Source of the DNA: Muribaculaceae bacterium
GTDB taxonomy: Bacteria > Bacteroidota > Bacteroidia > Bacteroidales > Muribaculaceae
Assembly: GCA_024400895.1 (NCBI GenBank)
Contig: JAKSMA010000076.1
Span: 1 to 9,815 of the forward strand
Length of the DNA: 9,815 bases
Direction: 5' to 3'
This document shows, piece by piece, positions 1-7,465 of this stretch (positions within the stretch are counted from its first letter, which is position 1; each line of letters opens with the position of its first letter). The notes under the pieces were generated by a model. The model was not told where the DNA came from and made no database searches. It was given only the letters and a program-made list of their open reading frames with translations. Both the position numbers and the translations under genes were made by a program.

Positions 1-409
1 TTGCCTCTATCGGATTCTGGTGTATATAGCGAAGCAATGTGACAAAATAGGATTGATCTGCAACAGGCTCACTACGAAAACGATCGTGAAAAAGCGGACC
101 CAGCCTTTCATGCCTCCTGTTGAAATACGCAACATAGGCCACACCTATCCGTTTCATCACAGCACCGATTGATTCAGAACTTTCCCTAATGAGCAAATGA
201 ATGTGATTGGTCATCAAGCAATAGGCGTATATATCGCAGTATGGAGGAAGGGGAACTCCATCTGCATCTACAGGCGAAACTACTGATCCTAAAATTTTCA
301 AAAATTTGCGGCAATCAGTGTCATCCATAAAAATGGCACCTTTGTTTATACCTCTCAGCATCACATGATAAACACCAGTTGGACTAACCGCTCTACTTTT
401 GCGTGGCAT
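1..409 (-). CDS. REP-associated tyrosine transposase (RAYT, Y1/HUH family), 3' part cut by window edge
   Basis: The minus strand reads open from an ATG at 409-407 to the window edge, giving 136 residues without a stop; the C-terminus lies outside. Family signs seen directly: an N-terminal MPRKSRAVSPTGVYHVMLRG segment (the 'yHv..RG.n' start of the Y1_Tnp/Transposase_17 fold), the HUH metal motif TNHIHLLI at about residues 68-74 (H69, H71), candidate catalytic tyrosines Y92 and Y95 in the helix VAYVAYFNRRHERLG, the LFHDRFRS motif, and RYIHQNPIEA at the end. RAYTs are single-strand DNA nucleases related to IS200/IS605 TnpA; they usually stand alone in genomes and act on short palindromic REP elements, and they are thought to be domesticated. 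A good promoter lies upstream (461-491) and a REP-like palindrome lies about 100 bp upstream (507-539). No frameshift is visible in the part present. The family call is secure; activity and full length cannot be judged. Confidence 0.93.
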   Translation of the reverse strand, partial: MPRKSRAVSPTGVYHVMLRGINKGAIFMDDTDCRKFLKILGSVVSPVDADGVPLPPYCDIYAYCLMTNHIHLLIRESSESIGAVMKRIGVAYVAYFNRRHERLGPLFHDRFRSEPVADQSYFVTLLRYIHQNPIEA

Positions 410-460
410 ATTGAAAATGAAATTAAACTGATTTCTAAATAAGTGGTTCAAATCGATTTG

Positions 461-491
461 CAAATATACATCACCCGCAATGAAATAGCAA
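461..491 (-). promoter_or_regulatory. Bacteroidetes-type promoter for the RAYT gene
   Basis: Read on the minus strand, a TTG (-33 box, complement of CAA at 489-491) is followed after exactly 20 nt by TATATTTG (-7 box, complement of CAAATATA at 461-468), a full match to TAnnTTTG. Transcription would start near 455, leaving a leader of about 45 nt before the start codon at 409. The leader is A/T-rich and has no Shine-Dalgarno, as expected for this phylum. Confidence 0.6.
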
Positions 492-506
492 GCATTTTAA
501 TAATTT

Positions 507-539
507 TTTAGTAAAAAAGAACCGTCCCTTTTCACTAAA
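507..539. repeat. REP-like palindrome next to the RAYT gene
   Basis: Outer arms TTTAGT (507-512) and ACTAAA (534-539) pair perfectly. Read on the minus strand, an inner stem AAAAG/CTTTT closes the 8-nt loop GGACGGTT, with a small asymmetric internal loop (1 nt against 2 nt, TT on the 3' side) between the stems. The same core, with one base changed and different outer arms, recurs at 8757-8796. The element lies between the RAYT gene and the LRR gene and ends one base beyond the LRR stop codon (541-543), so it may also shape the 3' end of that transcript. No long T-run follows on either strand, so a role as a strong intrinsic terminator is uncertain. Confidence 0.65.
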
Positions 540-540
540 T

Positions 541-2661
541 TTAGAGGCCGAGGATGAGGTTGATGAGGAAGGTGACATCGCTCACATTCACATCTTGGTC
601 CTGATTGACGTCGCACACTGTGCGTGAGTATTCTGACGTGCCGAGAATGTAGTTGATGAGAGCTGTCACGTCGCTCACGTTCACTATGCCGTCGCCATTC
701 ACATCGCCGTCCCAAATATGATTTTGCGAATCGGTCCCGTTGACTATAACTTCAGTATATACCGAACTGTCGAGGGCCTCTGGAATTTCAAGATAAGCGC
801 AGCCCGACCCCACGCGGTTGGCGCGGGAGTTGCTACTCAAGCGCTTAAACACATCGTCGGCGTGATTCCATATATAATAAGAGGCCTGGTCGGTGTTGCC
901 TTTTGTGTAAGCATCAGTATATGAGCCTATCAGCATATTTTTCACACCAAGCGGACGTGCGGGCACCATGGGGTGCTCAAAGTAGATGCGCTCTGCCCCG
1001 TATGAATAGGCAATGGCTGGAGTGCCCGCAGGCAAAGGCATAGCGCGTGGCACCGGGGTGTATCTGACATCCACACGATTACTTCTCTTTTCATAGCTGC
1101 TGATAATCTCAAACACCTCAGCCCAATAACTGCTCTCGGCAGGAATCAGGTCGATGTTGCAGTAGATAGGAGCGCGGTTGTTTGCACCCAGGTCTACATA
1201 GGGCAACACGCACCACTTCTGCTCGGCAGTCCAGTTGAGCGATTGGAAAGCATTATACACATGATTGTTGACATAGCAGATAAAATCGTCGGCATTGTCG
1301 CCAAAGAAGCACTCATCCAGGCTCGTTGACATCAGGAAGTCGGACTCCATCACAATCTTGTGCAACGGACAGCCGCGGAATGCGTCCTTGCCTATCTTGA
1401 ACTGGTAAATGCGATTGGTCAGATGCTGGTCGGCAGTGAGTGATGTACAGTAGGCAAACGCCTCTTGCAGGATTTGGTTTACCGATGTTGGTATGACGGT
1501 GTTAAGTTTCGTGCAATTGTAGAACGCTCTTGAGCCTATGTAGTTGAGCGTGGTAGGCATATCAAATGTTTCCATCGAAACGCAGTTGGAGAATGCAGAT
1601 GTGCCTATGTAGGTAAGTTTGTCGACATTGGTGATTGTGGTGACGGGGGTAGCGAAGAAGGCGCTCTGCTTGATAGCTTCAAGCGAGTTGCCAGCCACAA
1701 ATGTGACGCGAGCGAGTTTCAAGTTGTTCAAAAACGCATATGCCTCAATGGTTACGGCCGTCTTGGGAATGGTGATTTTTTCGAGTTTTGTGCAGTTCCG
1801 GAATGCGCCTTCGTCAATCTTGGTCAAGCCAGTGAAGTACTGAAGTTCATCAAACTTAATGATTCTGGTTTGTCCCTGAAACACTTCGCCCAGCGATGTC
1901 ACGGCTGCGGCCTCGCCATAACTCAGTTCATTGTCCTTGTTTGTGTCCCAATTGCTAACGCACAGCGATTTCACCAGCGGGTCTTCAAAGAGGATAATGT
2001 CGGTGGGCTTAATCAAGTCGATGGCCATTGAATAGACATTGCTGCCATCGAGGTGGCGATATCCCATCTCGGTAAGCATGATGGTGGATGGATCGGGGCT
2101 GGTGATGCGACATCCATCAAATGTCACACCCGACGCACCCTCGAGAACACCTTCATCGCCAGAGGAAAGATTCACCTTGCAATTAGAAAAATAAACCGCA
2201 GCCTTGTCCATTATATACATGGCAACCGAGTTGGAACTCGTGACACGTAATGCACAACTGGCAACATTAATACCCTTGGCCGACAATCCCGCATTACGGG
2301 TCACGAGTTCCAATTGGTCGGCGGTACTACTCCCTATCACATTAAACGCAGAAGCGCTGTAGCCGACCCTACCCGCTGGGGCATTGATACTACATTTTCC
2401 CTTGACAACAAGTGTAATTTCACAACCATAGTTGCCATCGCTAAACACCGGACGGTCAAAATTGGTTTTAATCACTGCATTGTCGAGAATGAAAGTTCCC
2501 GTATTACGATCACACACGACTGTGCCGCTCACCACATCCTGGGTGAGTGTGTCGGTCTGAACCTGTGTACCACAAAAGAAATATACACGACGTGCCTGTG
2601 CATCGGCATAGCCCATGATGGCAACCAAAAGCATAGCCAGGAAAATACAGCTCTTTTTCAT
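541..2661 (-). CDS. Secreted modular LRR_5 (BspA-type) protein with EF-hand loop and C-terminal dockerin-like domain
   Basis: The 706-residue product has a type I signal peptide (MKKSCIFLAMLLVAIMGYADAQA, cleavage near residue 20-23). Residues about 40-190 are built of short beta-rich stretches with repeated small and Asn-rich turns and resemble a beta-solenoid carbohydrate-binding fold; this is inference only. Residues 239-250 form a complete EF-hand-type loop (D239, N241, D243, E245, S247, E250). Residues about 265-435 hold roughly seven BspA-type LRR units, each anchored by an 'AF.nC..L' step (AF at about 286, 309, 334, 356, 379, 401 and 427). Residues about 530-640 form a Bacteroidetes-type beta domain with the PLPAGTPAIAY motif. 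Residues 651-706 are a dockerin-like pair of Ca loops (D653-D664 and D684-D695), each followed by an SDVT.LIN helix. The likely role is at the cell surface or outside the cell, in adhesion or glycan contact; the target is unknown. The gene diverges from the DUF3098-uppP operon. Confidence 0.88.
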   Translation of the reverse strand: MKKSCIFLAMLLVAIMGYADAQARRVYFFCGTQVQTDTLTQDVVSGTVVCDRNTGTFILDNAVIKTNFDRPVFSDGNYGCEITLVVKGKCSINAPAGRVGYSASAFNVIGSSTADQLELVTRNAGLSAKGINVASCALRVTSSNSVAMYIMDKAAVYFSNCKVNLSSGDEGVLEGASGVTFDGCRITSPDPSTIMLTEMGYRHLDGSNVYSMAIDLIKPTDIILFEDPLVKSLCVSNWDTNKDNELSYGEAAAVTSLGEVFQGQTRIIKFDELQYFTGLTKIDEGAFRNCTKLEKITIPKTAVTIEAYAFLNNLKLARVTFVAGNSLEAIKQSAFFATPVTTITNVDKLTYIGTSAFSNCVSMETFDMPTTLNYIGSRAFYNCTKLNTVIPTSVNQILQEAFAYCTSLTADQHLTNRIYQFKIGKDAFRGCPLHKIVMESDFLMSTSLDECFFGDNADDFICYVNNHVYNAFQSLNWTAEQKWCVLPYVDLGANNRAPIYCNIDLIPAESSYWAEVFEIISSYEKRSNRVDVRYTPVPRAMPLPAGTPAIAYSYGAERIYFEHPMVPARPLGVKNMLIGSYTDAYTKGNTDQASYYIWNHADDVFKRLSSNSRANRVGSGCAYLEIPEALDSSVYTEVIVNGTDSQNHIWDGDVNGDGIVNVSDVTALINYILGTSEYSRTVCDVNQDQDVNVSDVTFLINLILGL

Positions 2662-2694
2662 AATAAATTCTCTTTAATGAAAGATTCCACAATG

Positions 2695-2702
2695 CAAATA
2701 TA
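2695..2702 (-). promoter_or_regulatory. Possible -7 box for the LRR gene
   Basis: CAAATATA on the plus strand is TATATTTG on the minus strand, a full match to TAnnTTTG and identical to the -7 box of the RAYT gene. It would start transcription near 2689, giving a leader of about 28 nt before the ATG at 2661. No TTG lies at the expected 19-21 nt upstream, so the -33 part is weak or absent. Confidence 0.4.
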
Positions 2703-2744
2703 CAACAAATCAAACGATACGATACACTTTTTCGGCAAAAAGTA

Positions 2745-2775
2745 TTGACAACGGCCCTCCAATGTTGTAATTTTG
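2745..2775 (+). promoter_or_regulatory. Promoter of the DUF3098-uppP-truB-queA operon
   Basis: TTG at 2745-2747 and TAATTTTG at 2768-2775 match the Bacteroidetes -33 and -7 boxes with a 20-nt spacer. Transcription would begin near 2782, with a leader of about 88 nt to the ATG at 2870. The four downstream genes are separated by only 2, 9 and 24 nt, so this is the only clear promoter for the group. Confidence 0.65.
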
Positions 2776-2869
2776 CAACTAATTTAGTTTTATTGCCGTT
2801 TTATGCACTTATGCCTACGGCATTATTTCTGAAAATTGAATTTATAACAACAAACTACACATATAAAAA

Positions 2870-3175
2870 ATGGCTAACAACGAAAGCAAACTGTTTAAAG
2901 AAACAACAAAAGTGAACAACAAAGCCAATAAGGAAGTGATGCCTTTGGACAAAATCAATTTCATCATGATTGCTGTGTGCGTGGTTCTGATTATGTTCGG
3001 TTTCTTCCTGATGACCGGTAGTGCAAACACCGGCTCCACCTGGAATGAAGATGTGTTCAACTCCACTCGCACCGTGGTTGGTCCGATGATTTCTCTCGCA
3101 GGCTTCACCTTGCTGATTTTCGCAATCATCTACAAGAAAAAAGACAAAAACGCAGAACTCAATAAAGAAGCATAA
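2870..3175 (+). CDS. Small two-helix membrane protein, DUF3098 family
   Basis: The product has 101 residues. A charged, Lys/Asn-rich N-terminus (1-23) precedes PLDKINF and a first membrane helix (about 29-50, ending GFFLMTG). A short external segment contains [15 protein letters not shown], followed by a second helix (about 70-88) and a Lys-rich tail. The order 'PL...NF...GF.LM.G...vF...r..v.P.i...Gf' fits DUF3098, a Bacteroidetes family of unknown function usually found between ftsX and uppP. Its stop (3173-3175) is 2 nt before the uppP start, so the two are co-transcribed and probably translationally linked. Membrane position and operon suggest a link to envelope synthesis or division, but no activity can be assigned. 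The usual ftsX neighbour is not upstream here. Confidence 0.82.
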   Translation: MANNESKLFKETTKVNNKANKEVMPLDKINFIMIAVCVVLIMFGFFLMTGSANTGSTWNEDVFNSTRTVVGPMISLAGFTLLIFAIIYKKKDKNAELNKEA

Positions 3176-3177
3176 AC

Positions 3178-3975
3178 ATGGACTGGTTACAAGCGCTTAT
3201 TCTGGGTCTGGTACAAGGCCTCACCGAATATCTGCCAGTGAGCAGTAGCGGCCACCTTGCCATCGGTTCATATCTGTTCGGCATTGAGGGAGAAGAAAAC
3301 CTCGCTTTCACTGTGGTGGTGCACGTGGCCACAATCCTCAGCACTTTCGTGATTCTCTGGAGCGAAATCGACTGGATTCTTCGCGGTTTGTTCAAATTCA
3401 AGATGAACGACGAAACCAAGTATTTCCTCAACATCGTGGTGTCGATGATTCCAATCGGCATCGTGGGCGTGTTCTTCAAAGACACTGTGGAAGAAGTGTT
3501 TGGCTCAGGACTGCTGATTGTGGGATGCATGTTGATCCTCACCGCATCCTTGCTCACTTTTTCTTACTATGCAAAGCCTCGCATTAAGGAAGAAATCACT
3601 TGGAAAGACGCCCTCGTCATTGGCTTGGCACAGGCTGCAGCCGTGATGCCAGGTTTGTCACGCTCGGGTTCCACCATCGCTACAGGTTTGATGCTGGGCA
3701 ACAAAAAGGAAAAGTTGGCACAGTTCTCTTTCCTCATGGTGATTCCTCCAATTTTGGGCGAAGCGCTCCTCGATATGCTCAAGGCGATGAAGGGCGGCAA
3801 CCCCTTTGGCGACATCTCCACATTGTCGCTTGCGGTAGGTTTCGTGGCAGCATTCATTTCCGGTTGCCTCGCTTGCAAGTGGATGATTAGCATCGTGAAG
3901 AAAGGCAAACTCATCTATTTCGGCATCTATTGCGCTATCGTTGGTGCCATCACCCTCATTTGCTCATTCCTTTAA
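3178..3975 (+). CDS. uppP: Undecaprenyl-diphosphatase (UppP/BacA)
   Basis: This integral membrane phosphatase converts undecaprenyl diphosphate to undecaprenyl phosphate, recycling the lipid carrier used for peptidoglycan and other surface polymers; it also gives intrinsic bacitracin tolerance. The 265-residue length is typical. Motif 1 is intact: the (E/Q)xxxE signature as Q13-GLT-E17, followed by [10 protein letters not shown] with S23 and H26. Motif 2 is intact: [10 protein letters not shown] at residues 157-166, with the conserved Arg at 162. Several hydrophobic helices cover most of the chain. The start is fixed by the 2-nt gap after the DUF3098 stop and by the family's usual N-terminus. 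truB follows after 9 nt. No missing residues or truncation are seen. Confidence 0.97.
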   Translation: MDWLQALILGLVQGLTEYLPVSSSGHLAIGSYLFGIEGEENLAFTVVVHVATILSTFVILWSEIDWILRGLFKFKMNDETKYFLNIVVSMIPIGIVGVFFKDTVEEVFGSGLLIVGCMLILTASLLTFSYYAKPRIKEEITWKDALVIGLAQAAAVMPGLSRSGSTIATGLMLGNKKEKLAQFSFLMVIPPILGEALLDMLKAMKGGNPFGDISTLSLAVGFVAAFISGCLACKWMISIVKKGKLIYFGIYCAIVGAITLICSFL

Positions 3976-3984
3976 ACTACAGAT

Positions 3985-4824
3985 ATGCTCAACCCCATTG
4001 AAGGCGAAATATTCTGTGTCGACAAACCGCTCACCTGGACTTCGTTTGCCGTGGTGAAAAAGGTGCGTGGCACACTGCGCACAATGCTCGGCTCTGGCAA
4101 CATCAAAGTGGGACACGCTGGCACGCTCGACCCTCTTGCCACTGGCGTACTCATCATTTGCACCGGTCGCAAGACCAAGCAAATCGACCAACTGCAAGCA
4201 GGTGTGAAGGAATATGTAGCCGACATCCGATTGGGTGCAACAACACCTTCATTCGACCTCGAAACTGAAATCGACGCCACCTATCCCTGGGAGCACATCA
4301 CCCGCGAAAAGATTGAGGAAGTGCTTCAAAGCCGCTTTGTGGGCACCATCGAGCAAGTGCCACCAAAGTTTAGCGCTTGCAAAGTGGGCGGCAAGCCTGC
4401 CTACAAGTTGGCCCGCAAGGGCAAAGAGGTGGAAATTCGCCCCAAGACACTGGTCATCGACGAGATTGAGGTGCTCGCTTGCGGACTCCCTGCCGAGCCT
4501 ACGCTCCAAGTGCGCGTGGTGTGCAGCAAAGGCACCTACATCCGCGCTTTGGCCCGCGACATCGGCACTGCACTGGAGAGTGGCGGCCACCTTACAGGAT
4601 TGCGCCGCACCCGCGTGGGCGATGCGAAAGTGGAGAACTGCCTCTCAGTGGATGCCTTGCTCCAATACCTCGAAGGCGAAACCTATGTGATGCCCGACGA
4701 GGCCGAGGAACAACGATTGGCGAAGGAACGCGCCGAAAACAAACTGCGTGCAGCCGCTGTGAAAGCGAAGCGTAAAGCGGCTGAGGCGGCACGCAAAGCA
4801 AAACAAGAATTACAAAAACAATAA
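3985..4824 (+). CDS. truB: tRNA pseudouridine-55 synthase TruB
   Basis: TruB isomerises U55 in the T-loop of tRNAs to pseudouridine, in the cytoplasm. The 279-residue protein carries the catalytic motif GHAGTLDPLATGVL with the nucleophile D49, then LQAGVKEYVADIRLGATT (about 70-87), the VPPKFSACKVGGKPAYKLAR loop (125-144) and YIRALARDIG (185-194). The catalytic domain ends near residue 232. There is no PUA domain of the E. coli kind. Instead residues about 238-279 form a highly charged Ala/Lys/Arg/Glu tail, predicted as a single helix, that could bind RNA or be disordered; its role is unknown. It lies 9 nt after uppP and 24 nt before queA in the same operon, so two tRNA modification genes share a transcript with a cell-wall gene. 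Confidence 0.97.
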   Translation: MLNPIEGEIFCVDKPLTWTSFAVVKKVRGTLRTMLGSGNIKVGHAGTLDPLATGVLIICTGRKTKQIDQLQAGVKEYVADIRLGATTPSFDLETEIDATYPWEHITREKIEEVLQSRFVGTIEQVPPKFSACKVGGKPAYKLARKGKEVEIRPKTLVIDEIEVLACGLPAEPTLQVRVVCSKGTYIRALARDIGTALESGGHLTGLRRTRVGDAKVENCLSVDALLQYLEGETYVMPDEAEEQRLAKERAENKLRAAAVKAKRKAAEAARKAKQELQKQ

Positions 4825-4848
4825 TCATCATAACAAAACTTCTCTTTT

Positions 4849-5901
4849 ATGAAATTATCAGAATTTGATACCAAAATGCCTAAAGAGCTCATCGCAACTG
4901 AGCCTACATTCCACCGCGACGAAGCACGCCTGATGGTGCTTCACCGAAAAACTGGTGAAATTGAGCATAAGGTATTCAAAGAAGTACTCGACTACTTCAA
5001 CGAAGAGGACCTTTTCGTGTTTAACGACACTCAAGTTTTCCCTGCAAAACTCGAAGGTAACAAGGAAAAAACAGGTGCAAAAATTGAAGTGTTCTTGCTC
5101 CGCGAACTCAATGAGGAACATAAGTTGTGGGATGTGCTGGTAGAACCTGCACGCAAAATCCGTATTGGCAACAAGCTGTATTTCGGCCTTGACGACTCTA
5201 TGGTGGCTGAAGTGATTGACAACACCACTTCTCGCGGCCGCACACTCCGCTTCCTCTACGACGGTCCACACGACGAATTCAAAAAGAATCTTTTCGCTCT
5301 CGGCAGCACACCTCTCCCCTACTACATCGAACGCGAGCCTGTGGAAGAAGATGCCGAGCGCTATCAAACCATTTTCGCAAAAAGAGAAGGTGCAGTGGTG
5401 GCTCCATCTGCCGGCTTGCACTTTAGCCGCGAACTGATGACTCGTATGCAAATTAAGGGCGTTGACGCCGACTTCCTCACCATGCACGTGGGCCTCGGCA
5501 GCTATCGCGACATCGATGTGGAAGACCTTACCAAGCACCGCATGGACAGCGAGCAAATGGAAGTGACTCCAGAACTCTCTGCCAAGGTGAACGCTAAGCG
5601 CGATGGTGGCCACAAGATTTGTGCAGTAGGCACTTCTGTGCTCCGCGCAATGGAAACTTGCGTGGGTATGGGTGGCCATATCAAGGCCTACGACGGATGG
5701 ACCAACAAGTTCATCTTCCCACCTTACGACTTCACCACTTGCGACGCTCTTATCAGCAACTTCCACATGCCATATTCAGTGATGCTGATGCTCACTGCAG
5801 CATTTGGTGGCTACGAACAAGTGATGAACGCCTACCAGGTGGCTATCGAAGAAAAATACCGCTTCGGTGCTTATGGCGACGCTATGCTTATTGTGGACTA
5901 A
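4849..5901 (+). CDS. queA: S-adenosylmethionine:tRNA ribosyltransferase-isomerase QueA
   Basis: QueA transfers and rearranges the ribose of S-adenosylmethionine onto preQ1 at the tRNA wobble position to make epoxyqueuosine, the penultimate step of queuosine synthesis. The 350-residue length is normal. Conserved stretches seen: FVFNDTQVFPAKL (56-68), TPLPYYIERE (154-163), RYQTIFAKREGAVVAPSAGL (171-190) running into HF, HVGLGSYRDIDVEDLTKHRM (213-232), GTSVLRAMET (261-270), and SNFHMPYSVMLMLTAAFGG near the C-terminus. The start at 4849 fits the usual MKLSEFD opening. It is the last gene of the operon and a strong hairpin follows at 5940-5981. No other queuosine gene is in the window, as is common for queA in this phylum. 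Confidence 0.97.
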   Translation: MKLSEFDTKMPKELIATEPTFHRDEARLMVLHRKTGEIEHKVFKEVLDYFNEEDLFVFNDTQVFPAKLEGNKEKTGAKIEVFLLRELNEEHKLWDVLVEPARKIRIGNKLYFGLDDSMVAEVIDNTTSRGRTLRFLYDGPHDEFKKNLFALGSTPLPYYIEREPVEEDAERYQTIFAKREGAVVAPSAGLHFSRELMTRMQIKGVDADFLTMHVGLGSYRDIDVEDLTKHRMDSEQMEVTPELSAKVNAKRDGGHKICAVGTSVLRAMETCVGMGGHIKAYDGWTNKFIFPPYDFTTCDALISNFHMPYSVMLMLTAAFGGYEQVMNAYQVAIEEKYRFGAYGDAMLIVD

Positions 5902-5939
5902 TTCAATCAAACGGATTTTATAGGAACTATTTTATACAC

Positions 5940-5981
5940 ATATGGGCGCTTCATTCTAATCTAAAGTGGCGCCCATATTTT
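5940..5981 (+). terminator. Intrinsic terminator after queA
   Basis: The perfect 10-bp arms ATATGGGCGC (5940-5949) and GCGCCCATAT (5969-5978) enclose a 19-nt loop and are followed by a short T-run. It lies 38 nt after the queA stop and 26 nt before the next start, so it should separate the operon from the secreted protein gene downstream. Confidence 0.75.
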
Positions 5982-6007
5982 GAAAAACTTATACATTAAC
6001 AAAACCA

Positions 6008-7465
6008 ATGAAAAAAATTATTTTAGCCGTCATTTGCACACTTTTTGTGCTTGCAATGAACGCGACCGAAATCACCTATCGCGTGGCTTCGTTCAACAAC
6101 GACGCTGGCGATTTCGTGATTGAAGCCTGGGGCGAGAAGCCCGAGGGCGCAATCGCTTATTTTGAAAACAGTTATGGCGCCACTATCGGCAACCGCTACA
6201 ACCAAATTCCACGCAACAAAGAAGCCGCATTCTTGCTCTACGGATGGCAAGGCTGCACCATCAAGAGTATCACTTTCTCTATGTGCTCCAACAACAAGGC
6301 CGGCACTATCGGCTACTCGGTGGTGGACGGCGAGAACGAACTCTGCAAGATGGCACCTGTCGACTTTGCCAGCGACAAATGGTTTGGAGAATGGCTTTCT
6401 AAAGACCACGGTGTGTATGGCGACATCACTAAGGTGGTGAATCTTCAGCCTCTCAGCACCGACACGCTAATCATCCAACTCAAAGCCGGCACCAGCGAAG
6501 GCTCTGTCTACATCAACGCTATCACCATTGATTACGAGGCTCCAGAAGGCACATTCCTGGAAACACCTATGGGGTGGATTTTCGAAAAACTGGAAAAGAA
6601 GAGCACCTTTGCTGAAGGCGATGTGGTGATGCTCTACCGCTCTGGCGCCGCTTCTGCCGACCTCGGTGGCATGGAGTCTTCGAAATACATCGACGCAATG
6701 ATTATCAACAACACTTCCAATGTCACCGAACCCGATGTACTCGTTTTCCGCCTCGGAAAGGAAGGCACAGCATGGACGCTAACCGACCAATACGGACGCA
6801 AACTGGGTGCTTCGGGCGAAAGAAACCTCACTTGGGACGCAGGAGTCACCACTTGGAACATCACCCTCGGCTACGAAGGAGCTACAATTGCCAGCACCAA
6901 CACCAAATACGGCACGCTTCGCTTCAATGCACCGGTTGAAAGTTACGCACGCTTCTGGAACTACACCAGCACTTCACTTGCGCTTCCATTCATGTATCGC
7001 CGCGTCCGTCAAAACGACCCAGTGGCTTGCACTGGCATCACGCTCAACTACACCGAGCGCGCCATTGAACTTGGCGACCAAGATACCATTATGGTGAAGG
7101 CCACCGTCGACCCAGTGAAGGCCACCGACAAGCGCGTGACTTGGGAAAGCAGCAACACAAAAGTGGCAACCGTGAAAAATGGCATCGTTCATCCACTTGC
7201 CAATGGCACCACCATCATCAAAGCCACAACCGTAAGCGGCGGCATTTCAGCAGAAATGCGTCTCACCATTGGCCACGAGCCCACTCCTGCATTATTGGGA
7301 GATGTCGACGGCAATGGCACTATCGATGTGAGCGATGTGACAGCCCTCATCAACCAAATTTTAGGCGAGGCGGAATACCCCGTTGAGCGCTGCGACATCG
7401 ACGGCAACGGAGAAGTGAATGTTTCCGACGTCACCGCCCTCATCAACCTCATCCTCGCCCAATGA
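6008..7465 (+). CDS. Secreted protein with BIG2-type Ig domain and C-terminal dockerin-like domain
   Basis: The 485-residue product starts with a type I signal peptide (MKKIILAVICTLFVLAMNA, cleavage near residue 19). Residues about 20-180 look like a beta-sandwich (for example GTIGYSVVDGENELCKM and GSVYINAITIDYE). Residues about 200-335 resemble a Bacteroidetes beta module with the pattern 'DQYGRKLGASG...YGTLRFN...RFWNYTS'. Residues about 339-422 form a BIG2-like Ig domain (VTWESSNTKVATVKNGIV, then NGTTIIKATT). Residues 431-485 are two dockerin-like Ca loops (D432-D443 and D463-D474), each followed by an SDVTALIN helix. Spacing of the two loops equals that in the LRR protein at 541-2661. No enzyme motif is seen, so an adhesive or surface-assembly role is inferred. 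No clear promoter lies in the gap after the queA terminator; TATTTTG near 5975 is one base short of the consensus. Confidence 0.85.
   Translation: MKKIILAVICTLFVLAMNATEITYRVASFNNDAGDFVIEAWGEKPEGAIAYFENSYGATIGNRYNQIPRNKEAAFLLYGWQGCTIKSITFSMCSNNKAGTIGYSVVDGENELCKMAPVDFASDKWFGEWLSKDHGVYGDITKVVNLQPLSTDTLIIQLKAGTSEGSVYINAITIDYEAPEGTFLETPMGWIFEKLEKKSTFAEGDVVMLYRSGAASADLGGMESSKYIDAMIINNTSNVTEPDVLVFRLGKEGTAWTLTDQYGRKLGASGERNLTWDAGVTTWNITLGYEGATIASTNTKYGTLRFNAPVESYARFWNYTSTSLALPFMYRRVRQNDPVACTGITLNYTERAIELGDQDTIMVKATVDPVKATDKRVTWESSNTKVATVKNGIVHPLANGTTIIKATTVSGGISAEMRLTIGHEPTPALLGDVDGNGTIDVSDVTALINQILGEAEYPVERCDIDGNGEVNVSDVTALINLILAQ

Noticed and set aside
497..715. Short minus-strand frame overlapping the 3' end of the LRR gene
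   Set aside because: It is a shifted reading of the dockerin-coding repeats plus the REP-like palindrome, inside a well-supported gene.
4858..5766. Long minus-strand frame of about 300 codons opposite queA
   Set aside because: It is the complement of a gene with all QueA motifs intact; its His/Val/Ala-rich product has no recognisable family features.
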